This document shows positions 42,307 to 50,075 of a stretch of 64,000 bases of DNA, piece after piece. The translations under genes and the position numbers were made by a program. How positions within the stretch are numbered: the first letter of the stretch is position 1; the number at the start of each line of letters is the position of its first letter. A model generated the notes under the pieces. The model saw only the letters and a list, made by a program, of their open reading frames with translations. It was not told where the DNA came from and searched no databases. Source of the DNA: Hymenobacter properus (GTDB lineage: Bacteria > Bacteroidota > Bacteroidia > Cytophagales > Hymenobacteraceae); contig NZ_JADQDP010000004.1 in the NCBI RefSeq assembly GCF_015694735.1, positions 496,001 to 560,000 on the forward strand, given 5' to 3'.

Positions 42307-45069
42307 ATGCGCTTAAACGCTTACATTTCTCAATTTTCGGCAGCTCTGCTCCTGGCAATTGGCGTAGCCGGCACCTCGGCCCAGGCCCAAACCGTCACTC
42401 AGGGCTTTGAAAACAGTGCGGCCGACACCTGGAGCTTCACGCCCACTCCGGCCACCTACAACGACCTCGCCGCTACCGACCAGTGGGGAATTCTCACTAC
42501 CATTGGCACGGCCGGCACCGGCCTCACGGTGGCCACGCCCTCGGCCGGCGCCAACCTGTGGGGCGGACGCGACCTGGAAGGCCCGCTTACCAACAACGTG
42601 AGCATCTGGCACTACCTGGATTTTGCGCCGGTAGCCATTGCCAGCGGCAGCACGGCGGCCAACACGGTTACGTTCAAGTATTTCAGCAACGCCTTCGACG
42701 CTTCTGACTCGCTGGCCTATACAGTGCAGTTCGACAACGGCACCACCTGGGCCCTGCCGCGCACCTACACCCAGCTCAACAAAAACACCCAGGCCTGGAC
42801 CACCGTGACGGCCACGGTGCCCGCCGGCAGCACCCACGCCCGCCTGCGCCTGGCCGTGCGCCAGAACGGCAACGACGACTGGGTGGCCTTCGACGAAGTC
42901 AGCCTGAGCCGCGTGGCCACGGCCGTCACGCCCGACCTGGGCTTCGCGAATAGCACCACCCCACTCATCGTGAATGAGAACGCCGGCACGGTAGCCATTC
43001 CGCTCAGCATCCGCAACGCGGGCACCACGGCCAGCACAGTAGAGGCCGTGGTGGCCCCGCTGGGTACGGCCACTGCTGGCTCGGATTTCACCTTTGCCAG
43101 CGCCCAGACCATCACCTTCGCGCCGGGCAGCACCACGGCCACGCTCACGCTGCCCATCCTCGATGACGCTACCGCCGAGGCGGCCGAATACTTCACCGTG
43201 CGCCTGCAGAACCCCAGCAACGCCACGCTCACGGCCGGCGCCACGGAGTTTATGGTGTTCATTAAGGACAACGACACGCAGGCCCCCGCCCGCACCAACA
43301 ACTTGCGCCTGAACCTGCTGGGCAGCTACCAAAACGGCACCAGCGGCACCAACTCGGCCGAAATTGTGGCCCACGACCCCAGCACCCAGCGCCTGTACGT
43401 GGCCAACTCGGTGGGCGGCAAGCTGGATATTCTCAACTTCAGCACGCCCGGCGCGCTTACGTCGGTGGCTTCGGTTAACATCAGCACTTACGGCGGCATC
43501 AACTCGGTGGCGGTGCGCAACGGGCTAGTGGCCTGTGCCATTGAAAACGCGGCCCCGCAACAGAACGGCAGTATCGTGTTTTTCGACCAGAACGGCACCT
43601 TCATCAAGCAGGTGACGGTGGGCGCCATGCCCGACATGATAACCTTCTCGCCCGATGGGCATTACCTCATCACGGCCAACGAAGGCGAACCCAACCAGGC
43701 CTATACCGACGACCCCATCGGCTCGGTATCGGTGGTGGACATGACCGGCGGCATCTCGGCCGTGACGCAGGCCCGCGTTACCACGCTGGATTTCAGCGCC
43801 TACAACTCGCAGGCGGCCGCGCTGCGTACGTCCGGCATCCGTATTTACGGCGGACCGGCCGGCACGCCTAGCAGCGTAGCCCAGGATTTGGAGCCGGAGT
43901 ATGTGACCGTTTCAGCCGACTCGCGCACGGCCTACATCGGCCTGCAGGAAAACAACGTCATTGCTACGCTGGACCTCACCACGCTGCAGTTCACCAGCCT
44001 GCGTCCTCTCGGCTTCCAGGACCATAGCCAGCCCGGCTTCAGCCTCGATGCGTCGGACCAGTCGGGCGAGGTGCTGATGGCCAACTGGCCCATCCGCGGC
44101 ATGCGCCAGCCCGATGCCATTGCTTCGTTTGAGCTGCCAGCCAGCCTGGGCGGCGGCCGCTACCTCATCACGGCCAACGAGGGCGACGCCCGCGAATACA
44201 CCGGCATGAGCGAGGTAAACCGCCTCGGCGATGCCGCTTACGTGCTCGACCCCACCGCTTTCCCGCAGGCGGCCATGCTGAAAAACACCAGCGCCCTGGG
44301 CCGCCTCAACGTGACCAACAAGCTGGGCGACACCGACGGCGACGGCGACTTCGACCAGATTTATGCCTACGGCGGCCGCTCCTTCAGCATTCTCAACGCC
44401 AATACCGGCGCGCTGGTGCACGACAGCGGCGACCTGCTGGAGCGCGTGACCAGCACCGACGCCGCCTTCGGCAGCATCTTCAACGCCAGCAACACCACCG
44501 GCAACCCCGTGCGGAAAAACCGCTCCGACGACAAAGGCCCCGAGCCCGAAGGCACCACCATCGGCATGATTCGCGACACCACCTACGCCTTCGTGAGCAT
44601 GGAGCGCGTGGGCGGCGTGGTGGTCCTGAACGTGAACGACCCGGCCAACCCGCGTCTGGTGCAATACATCAACAACCGCAGCCTCACCGCCGGCACCGGC
44701 GACCAGGGCCCTGAGGGCATCGTATTCATCTCGGCCGCCAACAGCCCCACCGGCACCCCGCTCCTGCTGCTGGCCAACGAAGTGAGCAGCACCGTGGCGG
44801 TATATCAAGTGGGCCTGCGCGGCACCGTGACGGCCTTGAAAAACGGGAAGTTTGCCGCCGAAGCCCTCTACTGTTTCCCCAACCCAGCTGCTGCTGATGC
44901 GTCGGTGCGCTTCAGCCGCCCCGTGGCCGGCACGCTGCTCGATGGGCTGGGCCGCGTGGTGCGTCAGCTGCCCGTGGCAACGGATAAACTCGATGTGCGC
45001 GGGCTGCCCGCTGGCTTGTACTTGCTGCGTGCCACGGATGGCGCTACCAGCCGCCTGTTGGTGCGGTAG
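42307..45069 (+). CDS. T9SS-exported choice-of-anchor I family protein
   Basis: 920 residues from the ATG at 42307 (MRLNAYISQFSAALLLAIGVAGTSAQAQ, a signal peptide). After a jelly-roll-like N-terminal domain (TQGFENSAADTWSFTP...) comes a Calx-beta-like segment (LIVNENAGTVAIPLSIRNAGTT...AEYFTVRLQNPSNATLTAGA). The main body is the choice-of-anchor I beta-propeller: AEIVAHDPSTQRLYVANSVGGKLDILNF, FSPDGHYLITANEGEPNQAYTDDPIGSVSVVDM, GGRYLITANEGDAREYTGMSEVNRLGD and KGPEPEGTTIGMIRDTTYAFVSMERVGGVVVLNV. The end is a T9SS type A sorting domain (CFPNPAAADASVRFS...GLYLLRATDGATSRLLVR). Surface or secreted. The enzymatic role of the propeller is not known. Confidence 0.88.
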   Translation: MRLNAYISQFSAALLLAIGVAGTSAQAQTVTQGFENSAADTWSFTPTPATYNDLAATDQWGILTTIGTAGTGLTVATPSAGANLWGGRDLEGPLTNNVSIWHYLDFAPVAIASGSTAANTVTFKYFSNAFDASDSLAYTVQFDNGTTWALPRTYTQLNKNTQAWTTVTATVPAGSTHARLRLAVRQNGNDDWVAFDEVSLSRVATAVTPDLGFANSTTPLIVNENAGTVAIPLSIRNAGTTASTVEAVVAPLGTATAGSDFTFASAQTITFAPGSTTATLTLPILDDATAEAAEYFTVRLQNPSNATLTAGATEFMVFIKDNDTQAPARTNNLRLNLLGSYQNGTSGTNSAEIVAHDPSTQRLYVANSVGGKLDILNFSTPGALTSVASVNISTYGGINSVAVRNGLVACAIENAAPQQNGSIVFFDQNGTFIKQVTVGAMPDMITFSPDGHYLITANEGEPNQAYTDDPIGSVSVVDMTGGISAVTQARVTTLDFSAYNSQAAALRTSGIRIYGGPAGTPSSVAQDLEPEYVTVSADSRTAYIGLQENNVIATLDLTTLQFTSLRPLGFQDHSQPGFSLDASDQSGEVLMANWPIRGMRQPDAIASFELPASLGGGRYLITANEGDAREYTGMSEVNRLGDAAYVLDPTAFPQAAMLKNTSALGRLNVTNKLGDTDGDGDFDQIYAYGGRSFSILNANTGALVHDSGDLLERVTSTDAAFGSIFNASNTTGNPVRKNRSDDKGPEPEGTTIGMIRDTTYAFVSMERVGGVVVLNVNDPANPRLVQYINNRSLTAGTGDQGPEGIVFISAANSPTGTPLLLLANEVSSTVAVYQVGLRGTVTALKNGKFAAEALYCFPNPAAADASVRFSRPVAGTLLDGLGRVVRQLPVATDKLDVRGLPAGLYLLRATDGATSRLLVR

Positions 45070-45102
45070 AAACTGCCTGACGTAGGGCTTTAGCCCAAAA
45101 CC

Positions 45103-45200
45103 AGAACGTCATGCTGAGCGAAGTCGAAGCATCTCGTGTGCAGCAGTAATTATTTTACTCTGCACGCGAGATGCTTCGACTTTGCTCAGCATGACGTTCT
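45103..45200. repeat. Palindromic intergenic repeat, copy 10
   Basis: AGAACGTCATGCTGAGCGAA and TTTGCTCAGCATGACGTTCT ends. This copy has GAAGTC in place of GCAGTC and a pairing G-U/A-T set on the other arm. It lies between the choice-of-anchor I gene and the convergent last gene of module B. Confidence 0.9.
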
Positions 45201-45226
45201 TTTTGCTTGGCTAAGCAGCCTCTGCC

Positions 45227-46078
45227 CTACTTCGCCTTGCGCAGGTAGATGTTACCGTTCATCGTTTTCATCATCACCTCGGCGCCGCCGCCGTTCACTT
45301 TGCCGTAGGTCCAGTCGTCGGTGCTGAGGCGGGTGAGGCCGTTTTGGGAGGTGCGCGTCACCTTATTGGAGGTTTTGTCCACGGCCACGTCGAAGTCGCT
45401 GAACACCTCGCCGCGCTCGGATTTCATTTTTAGCGCGGCTTTCAGGTTGGCGGGGAAGGTCACGTCCACCTTGCCGTTGAGGGTGGAAAAGGCCATGGGC
45501 GTACCGCTGCTCACGCTTTTGAAATTGGCGGTGAGGTTACCGTTCACGGTGGTAGCCACGGCCGAGCCCGACACGTCGGTGAGCTGGATGGCGCCATTCA
45601 CGTTCGAGATTTCCAGCTCGCCGTTCACGTTATCCACGGTGATGTCGCCGTTGTTGACGGTGGTGAGCTGCAGTGAGAAGTTGTGCGGCACCTTGATGGT
45701 GAGGTCGACCGGCTGGGTGGGCACCTCCGTGGATACCTCCACGTGGTTGTTTTTTTCCTCCACCGTCAGGTTCAGGCCGCCAGCCGAGGAGAGGCGCTTC
45801 ATGCCCGCGGGGGCCGGGGTTTCGGCGCGGCGCCCGCCCTGCCTGGGGCGGAAGGCGGCGTCTACCACCACTTCTTTGCCGTTGTAGCCCGTCACGTGGA
45901 TGTAGCCGAAAACGAGGCCTACTTCGAGGACACCGGGCTTGCCGGGGGAACTCAGCGGCACGGTGAGCGACTCTTTGGAGTCTTGCGCCCGGCCGGGCAA
46001 GGCGCTGGCGAGCAAGGCGAGGGCAAGGGTAGCCTGGCGCGCCAGTGGCGCGAGGGATAATCGAAGGAAATGGTTCAT
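45227..46078 (-). CDS. DUF4097 beta-strand repeat protein, module B second copy
   Basis: 283 residues with a signal peptide (LAPLARQATLALALLASALPGRAQ). Strand-turn repeats: NGDITVDNVNGELEISNVNGAIQLTDVSGSAVATTVNGNLTANF, STLNGKVDVTFP, MKSERGEVFSDFDVAVD, ending GGGAEVMMKTMNGNIYLRKAK. The N-terminal part (GVLEVGLVFGYIHVTGYNGKEVVVDAAF) binds no obvious ligand. It follows its sister gene by 17 bases. Last gene of module B; envelope-directed and of unknown function. Confidence 0.82.
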   Translation of the reverse strand: MNHFLRLSLAPLARQATLALALLASALPGRAQDSKESLTVPLSSPGKPGVLEVGLVFGYIHVTGYNGKEVVVDAAFRPRQGGRRAETPAPAGMKRLSSAGGLNLTVEEKNNHVEVSTEVPTQPVDLTIKVPHNFSLQLTTVNNGDITVDNVNGELEISNVNGAIQLTDVSGSAVATTVNGNLTANFKSVSSGTPMAFSTLNGKVDVTFPANLKAALKMKSERGEVFSDFDVAVDKTSNKVTRTSQNGLTRLSTDDWTYGKVNGGGAEVMMKTMNGNIYLRKAK

Positions 46079-46095
46079 GGTAATGAGTTGATTAA

Positions 46096-46968
46096 CTAAA
46101 TCTTGGACACGATGACGTCGCCGTTGAGGGTTTCGAAGCGGAAATCCGGCCCGCCCTTGCCAATGCGCACGGCCGTGTCTTTGGTGAGCTTGTAGACGGT
46201 GCCGCTGCCAGAGCCCTCCTTGTTTTTGGTGACTTGCGCCGGCAGCACCTCGGCGTTCGGAAAGTCGGTCAGGAACTCGCCGTGCATGCTTTTGAAATGC
46301 AGGTTGGCCCCCAGGCTGGCGGGGTAATGCACCCGGATTTTGCCGTTGATGGTGTGGTAGGACGAGGCGCCCGCGGGGTTGGCGGCGTAGGTGGCGTCCA
46401 CGTTGCCGTTCACGGTGTGGGCCCGGGTGGTGCCCTTCACGTTGGTGAGGGTGATGGGGCCGTTCACGTTGTTGACGTGCAGCAGGCCGGTTACATCCGC
46501 TACAGTCATCGAGCCGTTGTTCACGGTGCCCACGTGCAGATTCATGGCATAAGGCACCTTCACCACGAAATCGAACGCGTAGTGGTAGTCGATGTCCTTG
46601 TGATTCCAGTTGCGCTGGTTGTTGTGCGGCCGCGAGTCGTAGGGCCCGGCAATGTACACCACCACGCTGTCGCCGTGCTGCGTGAACCCCAGCTGGGCTT
46701 CCTTCTTGCCGGTTTCCAGCGTCTGGGCGTCGTCGGCCCGGATGGTTTTGGTGGCTTCCACCAGCACCTTGTTGCCGGCGTAGCCTTCCACCCGCACCGA
46801 GCCGAAGATGTTGTAGAGGGCTAGCGTGCTGCGGCCGGCGTCGGCCGTGAGGGTAAATTCCTTGCTGATTTTTTCGGTGGCATCCTTGCTTTGGGCGCGG
46901 CAGGCGGCAGCGCTACACAGCAAGAGTAGCAGCAAGCTCAGGCTGCGCGGAAGTGCGGGTTTGGTCAT
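46096..46968 (-). CDS. DUF4097 beta-strand repeat protein, module B first copy
   Basis: 290 residues from the ATG at 46968 (MTKPALPRSLSLLLLLLCSAAACRAQ, a signal peptide). The repeats are NGSMTVADVTGLLHVNNVNGPITLTNVKGTTRAHTVNGNVDATY and HTINGKIRVHYPASLGANLHFKSMHGEFLTDFPNAEVLP, ending FRFETLNGDVIVSKI. Its start lies inside the end of the anti-sigma gene, a 56-base overlap in another frame, so the DNA for the anti-sigma tail and for this signal peptide is shared. It is translationally coupled within module B. Confidence 0.82.
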   Translation of the reverse strand: MTKPALPRSLSLLLLLLCSAAACRAQSKDATEKISKEFTLTADAGRSTLALYNIFGSVRVEGYAGNKVLVEATKTIRADDAQTLETGKKEAQLGFTQHGDSVVVYIAGPYDSRPHNNQRNWNHKDIDYHYAFDFVVKVPYAMNLHVGTVNNGSMTVADVTGLLHVNNVNGPITLTNVKGTTRAHTVNGNVDATYAANPAGASSYHTINGKIRVHYPASLGANLHFKSMHGEFLTDFPNAEVLPAQVTKNKEGSGSGTVYKLTKDTAVRIGKGGPDFRFETLNGDVIVSKI

Positions 46969-47824
46969 GGCGCGGGGAGGATTGGGGCGCGGCGGGCCGG
47001 CCGGTTTGAATGGTTTGGATGCTTTGTTCAATCTTGTCTTTCACCGTTTCGTCGAGGTTGGGCTGCTCCAGCAGCTGGCGCAGCGGCTGCACCGAGCGGC
47101 GCTCCTGCAGCTGCACCATCACATCGGCCAGGGCGGCCTGCACCAGCGGCGAGTCCTGCTTGGGCAGCGAGTGCACCAGGCCCAGGCGCACGGTGGGGTC
47201 GGCGGCCAACGGAGCCAGGGCCTCCAGGGTGGCCAGGCGCACGTTCACGTTGGGGTCGTTGTCGAGGGTGCTGAGCAGGGCGCTCACCACTTTGCCATTG
47301 GGGGCGCTCATGTCCTTGGTGTAGCTCACGGCCCGCAGCCGCTCGGTAGCCGAGGGGTTGTCGATGAGGGAGAGCACCATCACCTGCCGCATCTGCTTCA
47401 CCTGAGCCGATAGGGTGGCCAGCTGCTCCTGCTCGCCAGCGGGCGCGGCTGGTTTGTTGTTCAGCCAGTAGCCCCCAATCAGCCCCACGGCCACCAGGCA
47501 CAGGCTGTACACCGCCCGCAAAATGGGCCGCGGAATTTCCAGGTTCAGCCACCACTGCCACAAGCCTTTCAGCGAATAATCGGGCGTGGCTTTTACTTCT
47601 TCCTTGAAGCTGGCCAGCATGGCGTAGAACTCGGGGCGCAGGTGCTCGCTGGGTTCGGGCGGGCGCACGGCGCCCAGGTTTTGCCACAGGCGCTGGGTGG
47701 CCTGCAGCTCGGCGCGGCAGTCGGCGCACTCGGCCAGGTGGGCCGTGAGGGCAGCCTGCTCGGCGTCGGAAAGCTGGCGGCTCAGGTAGTCGACCAGCTG
47801 GTCTTTGGCGTGTTCACAATTCAT
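46913..47824 (-). CDS. Anti-sigma factor with zinc finger, TM helix and HEAT-like repeats (module B)
   Basis: 303 residues. zf-HC2 module at the start (CEHAKDQLVDYLSRQLSD...LTAHLAECADCRAEL), a membrane helix (RAVYSLCLVAVGLIGGYWL, ~134-152), a coiled stretch (EQEQLATLSAQVKQMRQV) and HEAT-like repeats (LDNDPNVNVRLATLEALAPLAADPTVRLGLVHSLPKQDSPLVQAALADVMVQLQERRSVQPLRQLL). It matches the module A anti-sigma gene along its length. The C-terminal tail (RPAAPQSSPRHDQTRTSAQ) is a disordered extension over the overlap with the DUF4097 gene. It starts 8 bases after the sigma gene ends. Confidence 0.85.
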   Translation of the reverse strand: MNCEHAKDQLVDYLSRQLSDAEQAALTAHLAECADCRAELQATQRLWQNLGAVRPPEPSEHLRPEFYAMLASFKEEVKATPDYSLKGLWQWWLNLEIPRPILRAVYSLCLVAVGLIGGYWLNNKPAAPAGEQEQLATLSAQVKQMRQVMVLSLIDNPSATERLRAVSYTKDMSAPNGKVVSALLSTLDNDPNVNVRLATLEALAPLAADPTVRLGLVHSLPKQDSPLVQAALADVMVQLQERRSVQPLRQLLEQPNLDETVKDKIEQSIQTIQTGRPAAPQSSPRHDQTRTSAQPELAATLAV

Positions 47825-47832
47825 TGGTTTGG

Positions 47833-48384
47833 TCAGTTTTCGATGCGGTGGTAGGTGCTTTTCAGCTCGTGCATGGCGCGGTGCACGCGCACCTTCACGG
47901 CGCCTTCGGTGGTGCCCAGCACCTGGGCAATTTCCCCGTACTTCATTTCCTGGAAACGGCTCAGCACCAGCACCTCGCGGTGCTCGGGGCTGAGGCGGGC
48001 CAGGGCCTGGTGCAGCGTGGCTACTTCCTGGGCGCGCTCCAGGCCGGCATCGGCAGCGGCGCCGCCGCCGAGGTGCTCGGCCACGTCGGCCACGTCGGCG
48101 TGGTGCTTGGCGTGGCGGTTTTTCTTCACGTGGTCGGCCAGCACGTTGCGGGCCAGGTGGTACATCCAGGTCCGAAACTCGCCCTCGCCCGTGAAGGTGT
48201 GGCGGTATTTCAGCATGCGGTAGAACACGTTCTGCACCAGGTCCTCGCTGGTGTCGGACCGGCCCAGCATGTGATAGAGGAAGCCGAAGAGCGGGCGGTG
48301 GTAGCGCTCAAAGAGCAGCCCCATCCGGTCGACATCGCCGGCTTTCACGCGCAGCATTAAGGCATTATCCGAGAACGAGTCCAA
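47833..48384 (-). CDS. ECF sigma-70 factor (module B)
   Basis: 183 residues from a TTG at 48384 (DSFSDNALMLRVKAGDVDRMGLLFERYHRPLF). I choose it because it gives the same length as the module A sigma (184) and because the ECF-type promoter lies just upstream at 48424-48447; an earlier in-frame GTG at 48498 would sit before that promoter. An ATG at 48357 is the other option. Region 2: SEDLVQNVFYRMLKYRHTFTGEGEFRTWMYHLARNVLADH. Region 4: LARLSPEHREVLVLSRFQEMKYGEIAQVLGTTEGAVKVRVHRAMHELKSTY. It heads module B. Confidence 0.9.
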   Translation of the reverse strand: MDSFSDNALMLRVKAGDVDRMGLLFERYHRPLFGFLYHMLGRSDTSEDLVQNVFYRMLKYRHTFTGEGEFRTWMYHLARNVLADHVKKNRHAKHHADVADVAEHLGGGAAADAGLERAQEVATLHQALARLSPEHREVLVLSRFQEMKYGEIAQVLGTTEGAVKVRVHRAMHELKSTYHRIEN

Positions 48385-48681
48385 GCTGATAGCAGGGGGT
48401 TGTAAGCGTATTCGGGTGTGGACACCGCGCCACCTCGGGAAGGTTACCGGAAGGTGAACATTATTTTTTATTACGTGGCCACTCACCTCCTGTCTCACCC
48501 GCCTTTACTGCTGATAATCAAACGCTAGCACAAAAGCCAAACACTTGATATAATGAATATTGTCTTTCGATTTCGACAACCTCTACCCTATGCCTATCCG
48601 TATCGACAAACCCGCGCCAGCCGCGGCCTTCCCCGGTATCTCCCCCTTTCCACATTTCCACATTTCCAACCCGTTTTTATC
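48385..48681. other. Divergent regulatory region between sigma B and the repeat protein
   Basis: 297 bases. It holds the module B ECF-type motif near the left end and AT-rich stretches (ATTATTTTTTATTACG; TTGATATAATGAATATTG) that may serve the rightward gene. No gene is seen. Confidence 0.55.
48424..48447 (-). promoter_or_regulatory. ECF-type promoter motif, module B
   Basis: On the minus strand: GTAACC (48447-48442), 14 bases, CGGT (48427-48424). Spacing and bases match the module A motif at 37011-37036. It ends about 40 bases before the TTG start. Confidence 0.65.
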
Positions 48682-49071
48682 ATGAAAACCACCAAAATCC
48701 TCCTCGCTGCTTTCCTGACCTTCGGCCTGAGCAGTGCCGCTTTCGCCCAAACCACCGCCGGCTCTACCACCGCCGGCGGCAGCACCTCCGGCTCGACCGG
48801 CGGCGCCATGACCACCTCGGGCACTACCAGCGGCACCATGGGTACCACTTCGGGTACCACCAGCGGTACCATGGGCAGCACCTCGGGCTCGATGGGCTCT
48901 ACCTCGGGTTCGATGGGCAGCACCTCGGGCAGCATGGGCACCACCAGCGGCCGCATGGGTAGCACGTCGGGCTCTACTTCGGGTAGCACGTCGGGCACCA
49001 CTTCGGGCCGCATGCGCAGCAAAGGCAGCATGAACGGCGGCAAAGGCAAAATGAAGTCGAAATCGATGTAG
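48682..49071 (+). CDS. Secreted Ser/Gly/Thr/Met low-complexity repeat protein
   Basis: 129 residues from the ATG at 48682 (MKTTKILLAAFLTFGLSSAAFAQ, a signal peptide). An in-frame start 129 bases upstream reads through a region without coding character. The mature part is almost all tandem TSG(S/T)MG-type units, such as GSTSGSMGSTSGSMG and GTTSGTMG, about 80 residues long. It ends in a basic tail (RMRSKGSMNGGKGKMKSKSM). Methionines recur at regular positions. It could be a flexible surface or metal-binding protein, but no family is recognised. A hairpin terminator follows. Confidence 0.7.
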   Translation: MKTTKILLAAFLTFGLSSAAFAQTTAGSTTAGGSTSGSTGGAMTTSGTTSGTMGTTSGTTSGTMGSTSGSMGSTSGSMGSTSGSMGTTSGRMGSTSGSTSGSTSGTTSGRMRSKGSMNGGKGKMKSKSM

Positions 49072-49106
49072 TAACACTTTGCGGCTCAGCGCCGTATATA
49101 GTGTAG

Positions 49107-49142
49107 AAACCGGCTGTTTCTTTTCGAAGCAGCCGGTTTTTT
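49107..49142 (+). terminator. Terminator of the repeat-protein gene
   Basis: AAACCGGCTG and CAGCCGGTTT stem with an additional inner TTTC/GAAG pair and a T-run, 36 bases past the stop. Confidence 0.85.
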
Positions 49143-49168
49143 GTTTCCCACCCCTTCCTTTCCTCCTC

Positions 49169-49555
49169 ATGAAATCTTTCCTACTGCTGGCCGGCCTGCT
49201 GCTGAGCGCCGCCGCCCAGGCCCAAACCGTTCCCCTCGACCCCTCGGCGCCAGTGCGCGGCGGCAGCCAGGGCCAAACCAACATACCGCCCGTCAATCCG
49301 GCCCTCAACCAAAGCACTATCCAGGGCCCGCCCGAAATACAGCGCACGCCCACCAACCGCGACGCCCAGATGAGCCGCCCGTTGGACAACACCAGCGGTA
49401 CCATCATCCCGGCCGGTACGCCGGAGCTGTCGCCCACGGCCGTGCCCGACGTGCGCGAGCAGCCCATCATGCGCGACAACCGCCCCCGCCAGTCGACCGA
49501 CGTGGTGCCCAGCCGCTCGCGCCGTAGCAACAGCAGCACCGTGCCGCGGCCCTAG
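49169..49555 (+). CDS. Secreted proline/asparagine-rich hypothetical protein
   Basis: 128 residues from the ATG at 49169 (MKSFLLLAGLLLSAAAQAQ, a signal peptide). The mature part lacks regular secondary structure signals and is rich in Pro, Gln, Asn, Arg and Ser (NIPPVNPALNQSTIQGPPEIQRTPTNRDAQMSRP; ending SRSRRSNSSTVPRP). It is likely intrinsically disordered. It follows the Ser/Gly repeat gene after a terminator, so it is probably transcribed separately. Unknown function. Confidence 0.65.
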   Translation: MKSFLLLAGLLLSAAAQAQTVPLDPSAPVRGGSQGQTNIPPVNPALNQSTIQGPPEIQRTPTNRDAQMSRPLDNTSGTIIPAGTPELSPTAVPDVREQPIMRDNRPRQSTDVVPSRSRRSNSSTVPRP

Positions 49556-49617
49556 CAGCCTGCTCTGCCGAGGCCATGCAAGGGGCAGATGTGGCAGTCT
49601 TACCGCTGCTACCACGT

Positions 49618-49652
49618 AAAAAAAGCCCCATCCAGTAAAGGATGGGGCTTTT
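49618..49652. terminator. Bidirectional terminator
   Basis: AAAAGCCCCATCC and GGATGGGGCTTTT form a perfect 13-bp stem around a 6-base loop, with A- and T-runs on both sides. It lies between convergent genes. Confidence 0.88.
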
Positions 49653-49673
49653 CATTTTAGCGGAAGTAGCTGG

Positions 49674-50030
49674 TTACTTCTTCTCCTTTTTCGCGGCATG
49701 CGCCAGCAAGTCGCTGCCGTGCTTGCGCAGCAGGTCGGCCAGCTCTTGCAGCGGTTTTTTTAGGTCATCGGCCGCTTGGCGGCTCACCTGGCTGGTTTGG
49801 TCGCCAAGCAGGGAAAGGGAGTTGCCAATGGCCGTGGCACTCAGGGCCCCGCTGGTGAGCAGCGACTGCAGGTTGCCGATTTCGCGGGCAATGTCCTGCA
49901 AGCCGGGCAGGCCGCTCTGCAGAAACTGCTGCTGCCAGGTTTCGGTGTTGTCCATGGCCGAGCCCAGGGGCAGGCTGGTGAGGCCGTTTTTCAGGGCGCT
50001 GATGGTGGCGTTGAGGTGGTCGGAGGGCAT
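49674..50030 (-). CDS. Hypothetical cytoplasmic helical protein
   Basis: 118 residues from the ATG at 50030 (MPSDHLNATISALKNGLTSLPLGSAMDN). Mostly amphipathic helix with heptad character (LPGLQDIAREIGNLQSLLTSGAL; SQVSRQAADDLKKPLQELADLLRKHG), ending in AKKEKK. It may form a coiled-coil bundle. It lies just downstream of uvsE (46 bases) on the same strand. No family recognised. Confidence 0.6.
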   Translation of the reverse strand: MPSDHLNATISALKNGLTSLPLGSAMDNTETWQQQFLQSGLPGLQDIAREIGNLQSLLTSGALSATAIGNSLSLLGDQTSQVSRQAADDLKKPLQELADLLRKHGSDLLAHAAKKEKK

Positions 50031-50075
50031 ATGGTGGGTTTGTGGAGTGGTGAATTGGTGGGTTGTTGGCGGCAC

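Noticed and set aside
48385-48498. N-terminal extension of the module B sigma factor from an upstream GTG
   Set aside because: The added 38 residues have no match in the module A paralogue and the ECF-type promoter would lie inside the coding region.
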